Notes: generated by a model not told the origin, from the sequence alone. Shown: positions 1-8,615, counted from the first letter of the stretch. The stretch is DNA of 64,000 nt from JAXGYX01 sp964487355 (GCA_964487355.1 CAZAPS010000005.1:1-64000), one strand, 5' to 3'. Made by a program: numbers and translations.

Positions 1-62
1 CAATTATGAATCGCGCAATCTATCGGGATTATAAAATTGCATACGAATCACAACGAATTTGT

Positions 63-92
63 TTGACATCGTTGAACATTCTGTGCTAGTAT
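63..92 (+). promoter_or_regulatory. Sigma-A type promoter of tRNA-Leu(CAA)
   Basis: A perfect -35 TTGACA lies at 63-68 and a -10 TAGTAT at 87-92, with an 18-base spacer and an extended -10 TG at 84-85. The tRNA begins 18 bases after the -10, which fits a short 5' leader. Confidence 0.7.
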
Positions 93-110
93 TTTGTTCG
101 TTCACTTGCT

Positions 111-199
111 GCCGGTGTGACGGAATTGGCAGACGTAGCGGACTCAAAATCCGCCGAGCTTCAACACTCGTGCCGGTTCGAGTCCGGCCACCGGCACCA
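111..199 (+). tRNA. tRNA-Leu (anticodon CAA)
   Basis: The acceptor stem GCCGGTG (111-117) pairs with CACCGGC (189-195). It is followed by the discriminator A and an encoded CCA (197-199). The anticodon loop CTCAAAA gives CAA, which reads UUG. The T-loop GGTTCGAGTCC and a long variable arm are typical of a class II tRNA such as tRNA-Leu. It has its own promoter upstream and a terminator downstream, so it looks monocistronic. Confidence 0.97.
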
Positions 200-209
200 C
201 GAACACCTT

Positions 210-244
210 CCCCGCTTTCAGAATTGGAAGCGGGGACTTTTTTT
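210..244 (+). terminator. Intrinsic terminator of tRNA-Leu(CAA)
   Basis: CCCCGCTT at 210-217 pairs with AAGCGGGG at 228-235. After two bases comes a T run (238-244). This is a classical rho-independent terminator 10 bases after the tRNA. Confidence 0.9.
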
Positions 245-329
245 ATGATTCTCGAATCCCCTCGAACCGCCATCCGCAAATCAGCATCCGCCGCTGTCTG
301 ATTATTATTCAAAGGCGGATAGATAGAGT

Positions 330-971
330 TCACACTCCCTGTTTGAGACAGGTCTCAGCGAGTGGACAGCCGGCGCAAATCGCCTTCTTTCGGCAATGTT
401 CCTTGGCGTGAATCACAATCAACGCGTGAAACTCATTATAAAGTTGCCGATCTCGCTCAAGATTATTCTCAAAAAAGGATCGGACCGCCTCATAACCACG
501 TCCGGTCTCCAAGGGATAGCGCCCACAGAGGCGGACCGTGTAGGCGTCCACCACAAAAGTGGGGAAATCAAACGCGTACAACAGAATCGAGTCGGCGGTT
601 TCGGGACCCACTCCTTTTGTCGAAAGCAGTTCCGCCCGTAATTTGGGCAGTGGCTCGCTCTGAACGGCCGACACATCAAAATCGTATCCGCCATACCAGC
701 CCGTCACGGCCTTAAGGTAGATCGCCTTCTGATTGTAAAAACCTGACGGACGAATGATTTGTTTCAGATCTTCAATCTTCATATCCCTAACGGTTTGTGC
801 GGACAGATCATCGCCAAAGTTTCGGATCGCCAGCTCGACATTGCTCCAGGCGGTGTTTTGGGTCAGCACAGCGCCCACTATAACTTCATAAGGGGTTCGT
901 GCCGGCCACCACTCCGGCGCGCCGTAATACGCGAGTAGTGTCTGATATATCAATTTCAGCCGATCGGCCAT
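330..971 (-). CDS. HhH-GPD DNA glycosylase, MagIII/endonuclease III-like
   Basis: A base-excision repair glycosylase of the helix-hairpin-helix-GPD family, 213 residues. The hairpin region reads KGVGPETADSIL and the catalytic aspartate lies in VVDAYTVRL. The position that is the catalytic lysine in endonuclease III (GVGRKTA) is glutamate here. This matches the 3-methyladenine glycosylase MagIII subgroup and predicts a monofunctional glycosylase without lyase activity. Four cysteines near the C-terminus (C-x5-C-x2-C-x5-C) should hold a 4Fe-4S cluster. The start was placed at MADRLK because AAGGAGG sits five bases upstream; an in-frame ATG 51 bases further upstream has no such site. The substrate is inferred from motifs only. 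Confidence 0.85.
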   Translation of the reverse strand: MADRLKLIYQTLLAYYGAPEWWPARTPYEVIVGAVLTQNTAWSNVELAIRNFGDDLSAQTVRDMKIEDLKQIIRPSGFYNQKAIYLKAVTGWYGGYDFDVSAVQSEPLPKLRAELLSTKGVGPETADSILLYAFDFPTFVVDAYTVRLCGRYPLETGRGYEAVRSFFENNLERDRQLYNEFHALIVIHAKEHCRKKAICAGCPLAETCLKQGV

Positions 972-1235
972 TACGTCCTCCTTGTTCTCGACGGACAGCA
1001 CAAGCGCGGAGATAGGTTTCAATCGTCGCTCAGCGTGGTGTCATCACGTACATATTAAATCAGAAATGAGCCAATTTAGATAACCTTGTTCGCGGTCGAT
1101 CAGGATGAAGCGAACGGCAAGATCAGAGCCAACTTGGCGCGCAATCAAACCGATGCTCATTATTTTGTGCAAATTGTCAGATTTTCTTGAAGTTTTCGAC
1201 TTTATTTGCGACAATGCGTTTAGATGGTTTTGTCA

Positions 1236-1274
1236 ATTGGCATACAACGCTTCTGATTGGCATACAGAACGCTT
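1236..1274 (+). repeat. Two tandem near-identical 17-19 base repeats upstream of hppA
   Basis: ATTGGCATACAACGCTT (1236-1252) is followed after three bases by ATTGGCATACAGAACGCTT (1256-1274), the same unit with two extra bases. They end about 22 bases before the hppA Shine-Dalgarno. They could be a repeated operator or part of the promoter; a weak TTATAA lies at the end of the second unit. The rest of the region between the glycosylase and hppA (972-1306) shows nothing else clear. Confidence 0.5.
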
Positions 1275-1306
1275 TATAAGGTGCCATTCTTGGTTTGGAG
1301 GTACGT

Positions 1307-3412
1307 ATGAGTTCGTTGTCGATTGTCCTGATCGCGTCATTTGCGATTAGTGTGCTCTCCTTTATCGTCGCCTGGCTGCTCTACCGCTGGCTGGTCGGTG
1401 TACGGGTTGAGAATGAGAAAGCTCTTGAACTATCCAAATTGATCCGCGAAGGATCCAACACATTTTTGAGGCGAGAATATTATTATCTGGGTATTTTTGT
1501 GCTCGCCGTCTCCGCTTTGATTTTATTGTTTTTACCCAAGCCCATCTGGCTCGGAAACGCGCTGGACAACATCGTCATGGTCATCGCCTACATCTGCGGC
1601 GCGATTTTCTCCGCCTTGGCAGGTAAAATCGGCATCGCCGTCGCCACCAAAGCCAACGTGCGCGCAGCCGAGGCCGCGGCCAAACACGGCATCCGGCTTT
1701 CATTTCTGAGTGGATTTCGCGGGGGCGCAGTCATGGGCATGGCCGTCGTCGGTTCCTGCCTGCTCGGTGTCTGTGGTGTTTACGCCCTGACCAAAGATTC
1801 AACCTCTTTGCTGGGATTCAGTTTCGGGGCCAGCACATTGGCGCTGTTCGCCAAAGCGGGTGGCGGCATATTCACCAAGACCGCCGACATCAGCGCCGAT
1901 CTCGTCGGCAAGGTTGAGCTGGGACTGCCCGAGGATGATCCACGCAATCCGGCTGTCATAGCGGATAATGTTGGAGACAACGTGGGAGACGTGGCGGGAA
2001 TGGGAGCGGACTTGTTCGACTCCAACGTGGCGGCGATGGCGGCGGCGTTGGTCATGGGGATCACGCTTGACGCCCGGACCGGCGCACAGACCAACACCAC
2101 CGCGGTTTTCGCCTATGCGGCGGCGGGACTCTTCGCTTCGATTATCGGCGTGGCCACGGCCAGACTCAAAGAAGGAACCAGCCCAACAGTGGCTTTAAAT
2201 TCCAGCACCTACGTCACGACAGCCATATATTTACTGCTGACCGCTGGCTTGACCGCTTTGTTTGATTTTTCCTGGCGAGTCTGGGGCGCCGCGGCGATCG
2301 GCCTGTCTGTCGGAATAATCATTGGTCTGACGACCGATTACTTCACAAATGACGCACGCCCACCTGTGCGCAACGTCGCCAGGATGTCACAGTCGGGACC
2401 GGCGTTCACCATCCTGTCGGGGATGTCCTATTCGTTTATCAGTGTGCTGCCCTCGATGATCGGTATCGCGCTTGCCGCGTTGAGCGCCTATTTAATCTGC
2501 GATCCACTGGGACCCGGATATGCCATGTATGGTATTTCCATGGCCGCGGTCGGCATGTTGTCCATCGTCGGCATGATCGTGTCCAACGATGCCTATGGGC
2601 CGATAGTCGACAATGCGCGTGGCTTGGTTGAGATGGCTGATCTGGGCGAGGAGGCGCTGGAAGTTACCGATGAGCTCGACAGCGCGGGAAACACTGTCAA
2701 GGCGATCACCAAAGGCTTCGCCATCGGCGCGGCCGGTTTGACCGTCATTTCCATGCTGGGCGCCTATATGAACGAGGTCAACGTAGCCGCGATTGAGCTG
2801 GGTTATCTGGGAGCCGGCGAGTCATTCCTCAAAGGATTCGATGTGCTCGATCCTCTTGTCTTCTTCGGCTTGATCGTGGGAGCGGCGATACCGGCCGTGT
2901 TTTCCGCGATGCTGATGCGTGGAGTTGACAGAAACGCCGAACGCATGATTGAGGAGATCAATCGGCAATTTGAGGAAATTGACGGCTTGCGGGAAGGAAA
3001 AGAAGGCGTGACGCCGGAATATGACAAATGTATCGCCATAGCGACCGATGGCGCTTTGAAAGAGTTGATTCCCGCAGGATTGTTCGCCATGTTGTCCACC
3101 CTGGTCGTGGGCTTTGTCGGCGGCGTTTCAGCGATTGGCGGATACCTGGTCGGCAACATCGTGGCGGGATTGCTGATTTCCCTATTCATGTCCAACGCGG
3201 GCGGTTTGTGGGACAACGCGAAGAAATACGTGGAATCCGGCAACTATGGCGGCAAAGGTTCAGAAGCCCACAAGGCCGCGGTGGTCGGCGACACGGTCGG
3301 GGATCCATTCAAAGATACCGCCGGACCTTCGATCAACACACAGATCACAGTCATCTCCCTGCTTTCCTCTTTAATGGCGGGAATCTTCCTATCCTTTTCA
3401 ATTTTTGGATGA
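1307..3412 (+). CDS. hppA: Membrane-bound pyrophosphatase (H+-translocating, K+-independent type predicted)
   Basis: An integral membrane pyrophosphatase of about 701 residues, with many transmembrane helices, that couples PPi hydrolysis to ion export. The active-site loop ADLVGKVE and the acidic stretch DNVGDNVGDVAGMGADLF are present, and so is the second acidic site near the end (VGDTVGDPFKDTAGPS). In GNTVKAITKG, Lys (codon 2699-2701) and Thr (2708-2710) occupy the positions that are Ala/Ala in K+-dependent enzymes and Lys/Thr in K+-independent H+ pumps. The prediction is therefore a K+-independent proton pump. The start is ATG 1307, four bases after GGAGGT (1297-1302). It is convergent with the MurL-MurD gene. 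Confidence 0.95.
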   Translation: MSSLSIVLIASFAISVLSFIVAWLLYRWLVGVRVENEKALELSKLIREGSNTFLRREYYYLGIFVLAVSALILLFLPKPIWLGNALDNIVMVIAYICGAIFSALAGKIGIAVATKANVRAAEAAAKHGIRLSFLSGFRGGAVMGMAVVGSCLLGVCGVYALTKDSTSLLGFSFGASTLALFAKAGGGIFTKTADISADLVGKVELGLPEDDPRNPAVIADNVGDNVGDVAGMGADLFDSNVAAMAAALVMGITLDARTGAQTNTTAVFAYAAAGLFASIIGVATARLKEGTSPTVALNSSTYVTTAIYLLLTAGLTALFDFSWRVWGAAAIGLSVGIIIGLTTDYFTNDARPPVRNVARMSQSGPAFTILSGMSYSFISVLPSMIGIALAALSAYLICDPLGPGYAMYGISMAAVGMLSIVGMIVSNDAYGPIVDNARGLVEMADLGEEALEVTDELDSAGNTVKAITKGFAIGAAGLTVISMLGAYMNEVNVAAIELGYLGAGESFLKGFDVLDPLVFFGLIVGAAIPAVFSAMLMRGVDRNAERMIEEINRQFEEIDGLREGKEGVTPEYDKCIAIATDGALKELIPAGLFAMLSTLVVGFVGGVSAIGGYLVGNIVAGLLISLFMSNAGGLWDNAKKYVESGNYGGKGSEAHKAAVVGDTVGDPFKDTAGPSINTQITVISLLSSLMAGIFLSFSIFG

Positions 3413-3511
3413 CAGGCGAGCTTTCGCTATCCAAGAGAGAACAGGTCGAGTAACCAAATGTGACCAATCCGGCGGCGCTCCGAAATTCGATCCGAGGATC
3501 CGTCCCGGAAA

Positions 3512-6433
3512 TCAATCCGCTATCGGACGGTCCTCCTTGCCGAGGACGGCACGCTTGAACGCATTGCCCCGCTCGGCAAAATTTTCATAACGATTATAGC
3601 TGGAAGCGGCCGGTGAGAGCAGGCAAACGGCACCCGGACGGGTACGCCGGAACGCAAGCTCCACCGCCGCTTCCATCTCCTCCACCTCGAAAATCTCGGG
3701 GCCGGGATCATGTGTCGCGCAAAGTCTCGCCAGGGTTGTTCCCGTATCCGGCAGGCAAATCAACACGCGGACCGATGAGGAACAGATATAATCCGCGAAA
3801 TCTGAATAGTCCAGCCCTCTATCCATTCCTCCGACAATTAACGTCTCCACCGTTTCGAGCGTCTCAATCGCGAGAATCGCCGACTCAGGTATCGTCGCGA
3901 TTGAATCGTTATAAAACTCAATTCCACGGACTGTGCCGATGGGCTCCAGGCGATGAGGTATGCCGGGGTAGCGACGGACGCCCTGAGCGACGGCGCTTTC
4001 CTCCACACCGGCCGCCAGCGCCGCCGCCGCCGCCAGTGCAGCGTCACACGCGTTGTGCAACCCGCGCAAAGCCTTGTTTTCATTGTGGAACAAAAGCTGC
4101 CCATTTCTTTCGCAAGCGACACCATCGTAACGATAGTCCGGCTGGGACACATCGCGGCTGTCAGCAAAAGAATCCGGGTTCGCTTCGTCATCCATCCTCT
4201 TTAGGCCGACTGAAACGACCCGTCCGGTGGCGATAGGCAGCGTTTTCTCCACTATCTCGGGTTGATCCACATTAAGCACAAACACATCATCTTCTTTTTG
4301 ACCACGTAGAATATTTAATTTGCTATCGATGTATTCGTCATACGAACGATAATGGTCCAGATGCTCATGATAAAAATTAGTGATGACCGCGACGTGTGGC
4401 GCCTGGCTGACAAACTGCAGTTGATGCGAGGATAGCTCGAGAGCGACCCAGCTGTCGGCGGTCAATGCGTCCATCCGTTCAAAAATCGGCGTCCCTATGT
4501 TGCCCAACAGTTCCGCTTTTAAACCGGCACCGCGCAACATTTCGTGAATCAGGCTGGTGGTGGTCGATTTCCCCTTTGTCCCCGTGACACCGATTACCTT
4601 ACGTGTCGGCCCAAACCTCAAGAACAAATCGACCTGCCCCGTGATCTCCGTGTTGGGAAAGGCGGCCAACAGTCCGGGGCGCAACCATTTTTCGGTGTGC
4701 GCGGCGAACGAAATGCCCGGGCTTTTCAGCACGATATCATACTCGTTCAAGGAATCCATATATGTCTCACCCGTAAGTAGCTCCGGACCGCAAGGCAGGG
4801 AGCGAACCAACGCTTCCGGTATATGAATCTCATTTTTGTCCGCGACGGCGAGAGCCACAGGTCGCACCGAATGCAGATGCTTGGTGATCCACTCAAGCGA
4901 TGAGCGACCCTCACGTCCGTAACCCAAAATTAGAATTTTCTTGTCGCGCAGATAGTCGGCCACCGCCAATCGGTTCATACCCTCCAACAACGGCAAGAAT
5001 TCCGTCGGCACTCTGTTTCTGGCGTGAAAAGTGGTGAGCGGATCCGGCCAAAGCGGATCGTTATACGGAAACCCTTCGCTGTCAAGACAGACTCCGCTAA
5101 TCGTGCCGTCCACACACTGCTCAAGGTAGCGTTTCAGCAGAACCGGCAAATCAGCTTCGAAAGCCCCGGCCGAACGCTGTTGACCGATACCCGGCCCGTT
5201 CAGATCGCGCCAACGCCCGATCAACAGGTTCAGCGCGTATCTCACCTCGGCGACCGTCCCAACACATTCAAAAGCTTTGACCTCCACCGCCCCATCCAAT
5301 TGATCCAGCACGTCGACCAAGCTCCCATCGGCGAACATATTTTTCCCAAAAATCTCCGTGACCGTGTCAAAACCGACGAATGGCGCGATCATGATCGCGA
5401 TGAACAGGCACTTGGCGCATTCTCCACACCATATATTTTGTTTGCTGCCCACGTTACATGAGCGAAACACCTTGAAATATTGAGGGTAGGACGCGAAATC
5501 GCGGGCGATGCACAGCTCGTTGAAAGGGCGCAACAGACTGAAATAGAAAATCGGCACGCCCAGGTGGTACCGCGCGTAGTTTTGAAACGCCTCTTCAAAT
5601 TCCGATGTCTTGCTGAACTGGTGATTGACATCAGTCCCGGGCACACTCGATTCATTCGCCGACGCCTCGTTGGACAGCACAATATATTCCGCGCCCACAA
5701 GATAGGCGCAATAATAAGCGGTGAACGCGACCACCGCGGAGAACGGTGTGTGTCCGTTCAGATAGCCGCGACGATTCAACTCGAGCATCATCGGGTCCAA
5801 AGTCCGCCGCGGACACAACTGTTGACTTTCTTTGTAACCTGCGATCCGCATGCAGTCCAGCGCGGCCCGCGTCGGGTTGATCGCGAAAGTCAAGTTGTTT
5901 TCTTTTAATGTGGCCAGTCGCTCCAAAGTGACAATCGAGTCTTTGCCTCCTCCGACGGGGATCAAATTCAGTCCCCCCGGGCGCCAGTTCGTTGCCGCCC
6001 GGCCCACGTCATGATCACTACACAGGGCGGTCACCTGGATTGTCATAAATGTCTCAAAATCCGCCACGATTTTATTTTGATAAAAAAACTCACCCAGGCC
6101 GCCGAAATAGAGTTCTTTCCACCAGGCGATCTGCTCGGCGTTCAAGCCACCGCACTCAATCACCACGTGTGGCGAACAGGTGGTTTTCCAGTAACTTACC
6201 AACTCAACCATGCCCATGGAAAAGGCCAGTTCACGCGCCGTGCGGGCCAACGGATCATTCAACAGCTCCAAATGCCCGGTCGGGATGTTAATTTCAGGAT
6301 GGAAGTCAGCCAATCCGGGAATTTCAAAATGCCAGACAATTCTCACCGTTTCATTTTCAAAAAACAGATCAAAGGATTTATAAATGAATACCGGCCAGAT
6401 ATCTCTGAGCTCTTGATAGGTTTTCATACGCAT
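3512..6433 (-). CDS. murL-murD: MurL-MurD fusion: UDP-MurNAc-L-Ala-L-Glu epimerase plus UDP-MurNAc-L-Ala glutamate ligase
   Basis: A 973-residue two-domain cytoplasmic enzyme of peptidoglycan precursor synthesis. Residues 1 to about 470 match MurL, the ATP-dependent epimerase that converts the terminal L-Glu of UDP-MurNAc-L-Ala-L-Glu to D-Glu. Visible marks are the PP-loop-like GGGKDS (161-166), LDPMMLELNRRGYLNGH (212-228), SNEASANES (254-262), VNHQFSKTSEFE (269-280) and a CGECAKC cluster (336-342). Residues from about 490 match MurD: Rossmann start GYGREGR, ATP loop GVTGTKGKST (615-624), ELSSHQLQ, HEHLDHY, NDSIATIPES. MurL normally partners a separate MurD2 that ligates L-Glu. The start is uncertain: ATG 6433 and 6427 both lack a nearby Shine-Dalgarno, and the nearest AAAGGAG is about 45 bases upstream. 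Confidence 0.9.
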   Translation of the reverse strand: MRMKTYQELRDIWPVFIYKSFDLFFENETVRIVWHFEIPGLADFHPEINIPTGHLELLNDPLARTARELAFSMGMVELVSYWKTTCSPHVVIECGGLNAEQIAWWKELYFGGLGEFFYQNKIVADFETFMTIQVTALCSDHDVGRAATNWRPGGLNLIPVGGGKDSIVTLERLATLKENNLTFAINPTRAALDCMRIAGYKESQQLCPRRTLDPMMLELNRRGYLNGHTPFSAVVAFTAYYCAYLVGAEYIVLSNEASANESSVPGTDVNHQFSKTSEFEEAFQNYARYHLGVPIFYFSLLRPFNELCIARDFASYPQYFKVFRSCNVGSKQNIWCGECAKCLFIAIMIAPFVGFDTVTEIFGKNMFADGSLVDVLDQLDGAVEVKAFECVGTVAEVRYALNLLIGRWRDLNGPGIGQQRSAGAFEADLPVLLKRYLEQCVDGTISGVCLDSEGFPYNDPLWPDPLTTFHARNRVPTEFLPLLEGMNRLAVADYLRDKKILILGYGREGRSSLEWITKHLHSVRPVALAVADKNEIHIPEALVRSLPCGPELLTGETYMDSLNEYDIVLKSPGISFAAHTEKWLRPGLLAAFPNTEITGQVDLFLRFGPTRKVIGVTGTKGKSTTTSLIHEMLRGAGLKAELLGNIGTPIFERMDALTADSWVALELSSHQLQFVSQAPHVAVITNFYHEHLDHYRSYDEYIDSKLNILRGQKEDDVFVLNVDQPEIVEKTLPIATGRVVSVGLKRMDDEANPDSFADSRDVSQPDYRYDGVACERNGQLLFHNENKALRGLHNACDAALAAAAALAAGVEESAVAQGVRRYPGIPHRLEPIGTVRGIEFYNDSIATIPESAILAIETLETVETLIVGGMDRGLDYSDFADYICSSSVRVLICLPDTGTTLARLCATHDPGPEIFEVEEMEAAVELAFRRTRPGAVCLLSPAASSYNRYENFAERGNAFKRAVLGKEDRPIAD

Positions 6434-6518
6434 GATTGTGACAAGGTCAGCTGAGCCGGATCGGCTAAGCGCCCCGTTCTCCTTTCATTTATGGCGTTTC
6501 TCCACTGCTATGTAATTC

Positions 6519-6524
6519 ATTATA
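6519..6524 (-). promoter_or_regulatory. Possible -10 element for the MurL-MurD gene
   Basis: On the minus strand a perfect TATAAT lies at 6524-6519, about 85 bases before the MurL-MurD start. No good -35 hexamer is seen 17 bases upstream, so the call rests on the -10 alone. Confidence 0.35.
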
Positions 6525-6607
6525 CCGTTCAACCGCGGCGAAGACTGGTAAAATATGCCTTGACACTCGATAATCTGATATTGACAATGAATGGTAGGAG
6601 GAAGGAA

Positions 6608-7204
6608 ATGAATTTCGATCAAGTTTGCGAACAAAGTGGCCTGCAGCGGGAAACCGTTCGGTATTACGTTGAGTCCAAGCTGCTCGCTCCCCTTTTTCCG
6701 CGCCGTTATCTGCCCGAAGAGGGTGAATACGCGGATGAGGATGTCGCGCGGTTACAGGCGATCGCCAATCTGCGGCGCTTAAATTTCAGCATCGACGACA
6801 TTCGTCTGTTATTGCTTGACCCGACAAAGAGCAAACAGCTCACCGAATCGCACGCGGGTGAATTGGTCAACACCCAAACGATCACCGCTCAACGTCAAGA
6901 GTATTTGAACCAACTGGCTCCCTCTCAATTTGAAAGCAGTGATCAAATAATCGATTATTATCAAAATTTGAATATAGACATCCCACTTCCGCGCCGCGAC
7001 ATCAATCAGGACGAAGGACAAAAAATTCGTTCCGACATCGCCGAGCGGACTCAACAAATCGAAGAGCTTCTGGAGCAATTGAACAAGTCCGAACGTCGGC
7101 GCAAAACGACAAATCGCGTCTTGCTTGTTCTTGTGATTTTACTTCTGCTCAGCCTGGGCTGGATCATCGCGCCGATTTGGATGGTTTATCTGCCCAAACC
7201 TTAG
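6608..7204 (+). CDS. MerR-family regulator with a C-terminal membrane anchor
   Basis: 198 residues. The N-terminal winged-helix domain is MerR-like (VCEQSGLQRETVRYYVESKLL, then LRRLNFSIDDIRLLL). A charged, probably helical middle section follows, and then a hydrophobic segment (VLLVLVILLLLSLGWII) close to the C-terminus, so the regulator is probably tethered to the membrane. No cysteine-based metal site is visible. The start is ATG 6608, after AGGAGGAAGG. It lies 16 bases before the amidase reading frame on the same strand and diverges from the MurL-MurD gene. The location suggests a cell-envelope link, but this is inference. A TTGACA at 6560-6565 could be its -35. Confidence 0.8.
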   Translation: MNFDQVCEQSGLQRETVRYYVESKLLAPLFPRRYLPEEGEYADEDVARLQAIANLRRLNFSIDDIRLLLLDPTKSKQLTESHAGELVNTQTITAQRQEYLNQLAPSQFESSDQIIDYYQNLNIDIPLPRRDINQDEGQKIRSDIAERTQQIEELLEQLNKSERRRKTTNRVLLVLVILLLLSLGWIIAPIWMVYLPKP

Positions 7205-7289
7205 GGACGGCCTTCCCATTGTGTCAAGCGCTTCGTTCAATGAAAAGGAGAAGGACATTCAACCGTTACAGGATTTTGTCCAAATTATT

Positions 7290-8615
7290 ATGCGAAAACG
7301 AATTGTAGGGCTGTGTGCCTGTTTTGTGCTCCTCGGCCTTCAGCTTGCGGCTTGCGTGGGCGGATCGAGTTCGAGTGATCCTTCCATATTGACACCGATT
7401 CCACTCGATCAGGTCACCGTTGATGTGGTCAGTTCCCCCACAACCGTGGACCCGGGCACCGTCAATCCATTAAACAGCATGACTGTGACTCCACTGGAAG
7501 TCTCAGCCGGTGCGTTTGACGAATTCCCGACTGATACCTGGACTCAATGGCCGGCGGAAAACAGTTTGCCCTGGCAGCTCCATCTGGACATGTCCGTCTA
7601 TGAAAATCGTGCCCGGACCGAGCGGGCACTCGACGGTGTTACCATTATTTTAGATCCGGGTCATGGTGGTAAAGATCCGGGAGCCGTCGCCAATGATGAG
7701 ACCGGAGTGGAAATTTTGGAGAAAGATCTCAACTTGCAAATCGCTTCGAAAATGGAGGCCGAGTTGCAAAAACTGGGCGCCAAAGTGATCATGACACGCC
7801 AAGATGACAGTTGGGTATCTTTGTATCAACGTGTCGTGGTCGCGGGAAACGCGACCTTGGAACAATGGGTGGCCGCGGCGACGAGTTCGGGTGTGGACGC
7901 CTCCTGGGTAAACCCTTTGATTAACAACATGCAGATTGTCTACGACATCAATGACGACACTTTGGAGAGCGAAGGACGCGGCATGTTCCAGGGCATGGGT
8001 GTCAATTCTGATGTGCGAACATTGTTTGACGCCGAACGTCAGACACCGAACATCATTTTCATCTCAGTCCACTGCAACAGCACAAAACTGAACCCCGACA
8101 CCAACCATGGCCTGCAGGTGTATTACAGCACCAACCAAGCGATCTACGAAGCCGAAAACGAGAGCATCATGACCCGACCTGACGATCCAGACATCTTGCC
8201 TATCAATCCAAACTATCAATGGTACGACGATCAATCCAGACAGCGACTTGCCGAACTTGTGTTTAACCACACGACGGGGCAACTTCCTGACTTGTTAAAT
8301 GAGGGTGTGAATGGGATACGGACCGGAAACTACGCCTTCACCCGTGAGATGAATGTCCCCTCGATTCTGCTCGAATGCGGATATATGAGCAGCCCCGAAA
8401 ACTTGACTCTTCTGATGGACGAAGTCAGTCAGCAAAAGCTGGCGGTAGGTCTGGCGGATGCGGTTTATCAGTATTTTTGCCCTCAGGTTGTTGATGAAAT
8501 CGATCCCGAACCCGCCACAGACGTCAATCCGTCAACTTCCGAACAGTATGAAAACGTGATCGCCGACGTCGACTCGCAACCTGGCGACTCGTTGCCGGAA
8601 ACCACGCTTCCCTAA
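7290..8615 (+). CDS. Lipoprotein N-acetylmuramoyl-L-alanine amidase (Amidase_3)
   Basis: A zinc amidase that cleaves between MurNAc and L-Ala of peptidoglycan, exported as a lipoprotein. From ATG 7290 the protein has a signal peptide ending in the lipobox LAAC, a Ser/Thr/Pro-rich linker, and then the Amidase_3 domain: LDPGHGGKDPGA (first Zn His), the Glu in ILEKDLN, SVHCN (second Zn His) and the catalytic Glu in LLECGYMSSP. About 70 extra residues are inserted between the Zn-Glu segment and SVHCN. The start is ambiguous: ATG 7290 has no close Shine-Dalgarno, while AAGGAG (7245-7250) stands six bases before an in-frame ATT at 7257. A GTG at 7221 is also in frame. It probably works in wall remodelling beside the MerR regulator. 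Confidence 0.9.
   Translation: MRKRIVGLCACFVLLGLQLAACVGGSSSSDPSILTPIPLDQVTVDVVSSPTTVDPGTVNPLNSMTVTPLEVSAGAFDEFPTDTWTQWPAENSLPWQLHLDMSVYENRARTERALDGVTIILDPGHGGKDPGAVANDETGVEILEKDLNLQIASKMEAELQKLGAKVIMTRQDDSWVSLYQRVVVAGNATLEQWVAAATSSGVDASWVNPLINNMQIVYDINDDTLESEGRGMFQGMGVNSDVRTLFDAERQTPNIIFISVHCNSTKLNPDTNHGLQVYYSTNQAIYEAENESIMTRPDDPDILPINPNYQWYDDQSRQRLAELVFNHTTGQLPDLLNEGVNGIRTGNYAFTREMNVPSILLECGYMSSPENLTLLMDEVSQQKLAVGLADAVYQYFCPQVVDEIDPEPATDVNPSTSEQYENVIADVDSQPGDSLPETTLP

Noticed and set aside
4..333. Open frame of 109 codons on the minus strand over the tRNA-Leu region
   Set aside because: It runs through a tRNA and its terminator, has no family resemblance, and is a chance frame.
362..715. 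Plus-strand open frame antisense to the DNA glycosylase
   Set aside because: Arg/Pro/Ser-rich composition typical of a shadow frame; the opposite strand encodes a clear enzyme.
3028..3453. Frame-shifted open frame at the end of hppA, possible frameshift product
   Set aside because: The hppA frame itself is complete to its normal C-terminus, so no frameshift is needed.
3613..4236. 207-codon plus-strand frame inside the MurL-MurD gene
   Set aside because: Low-complexity Arg/Pro shadow of the MurD domain on the other strand.
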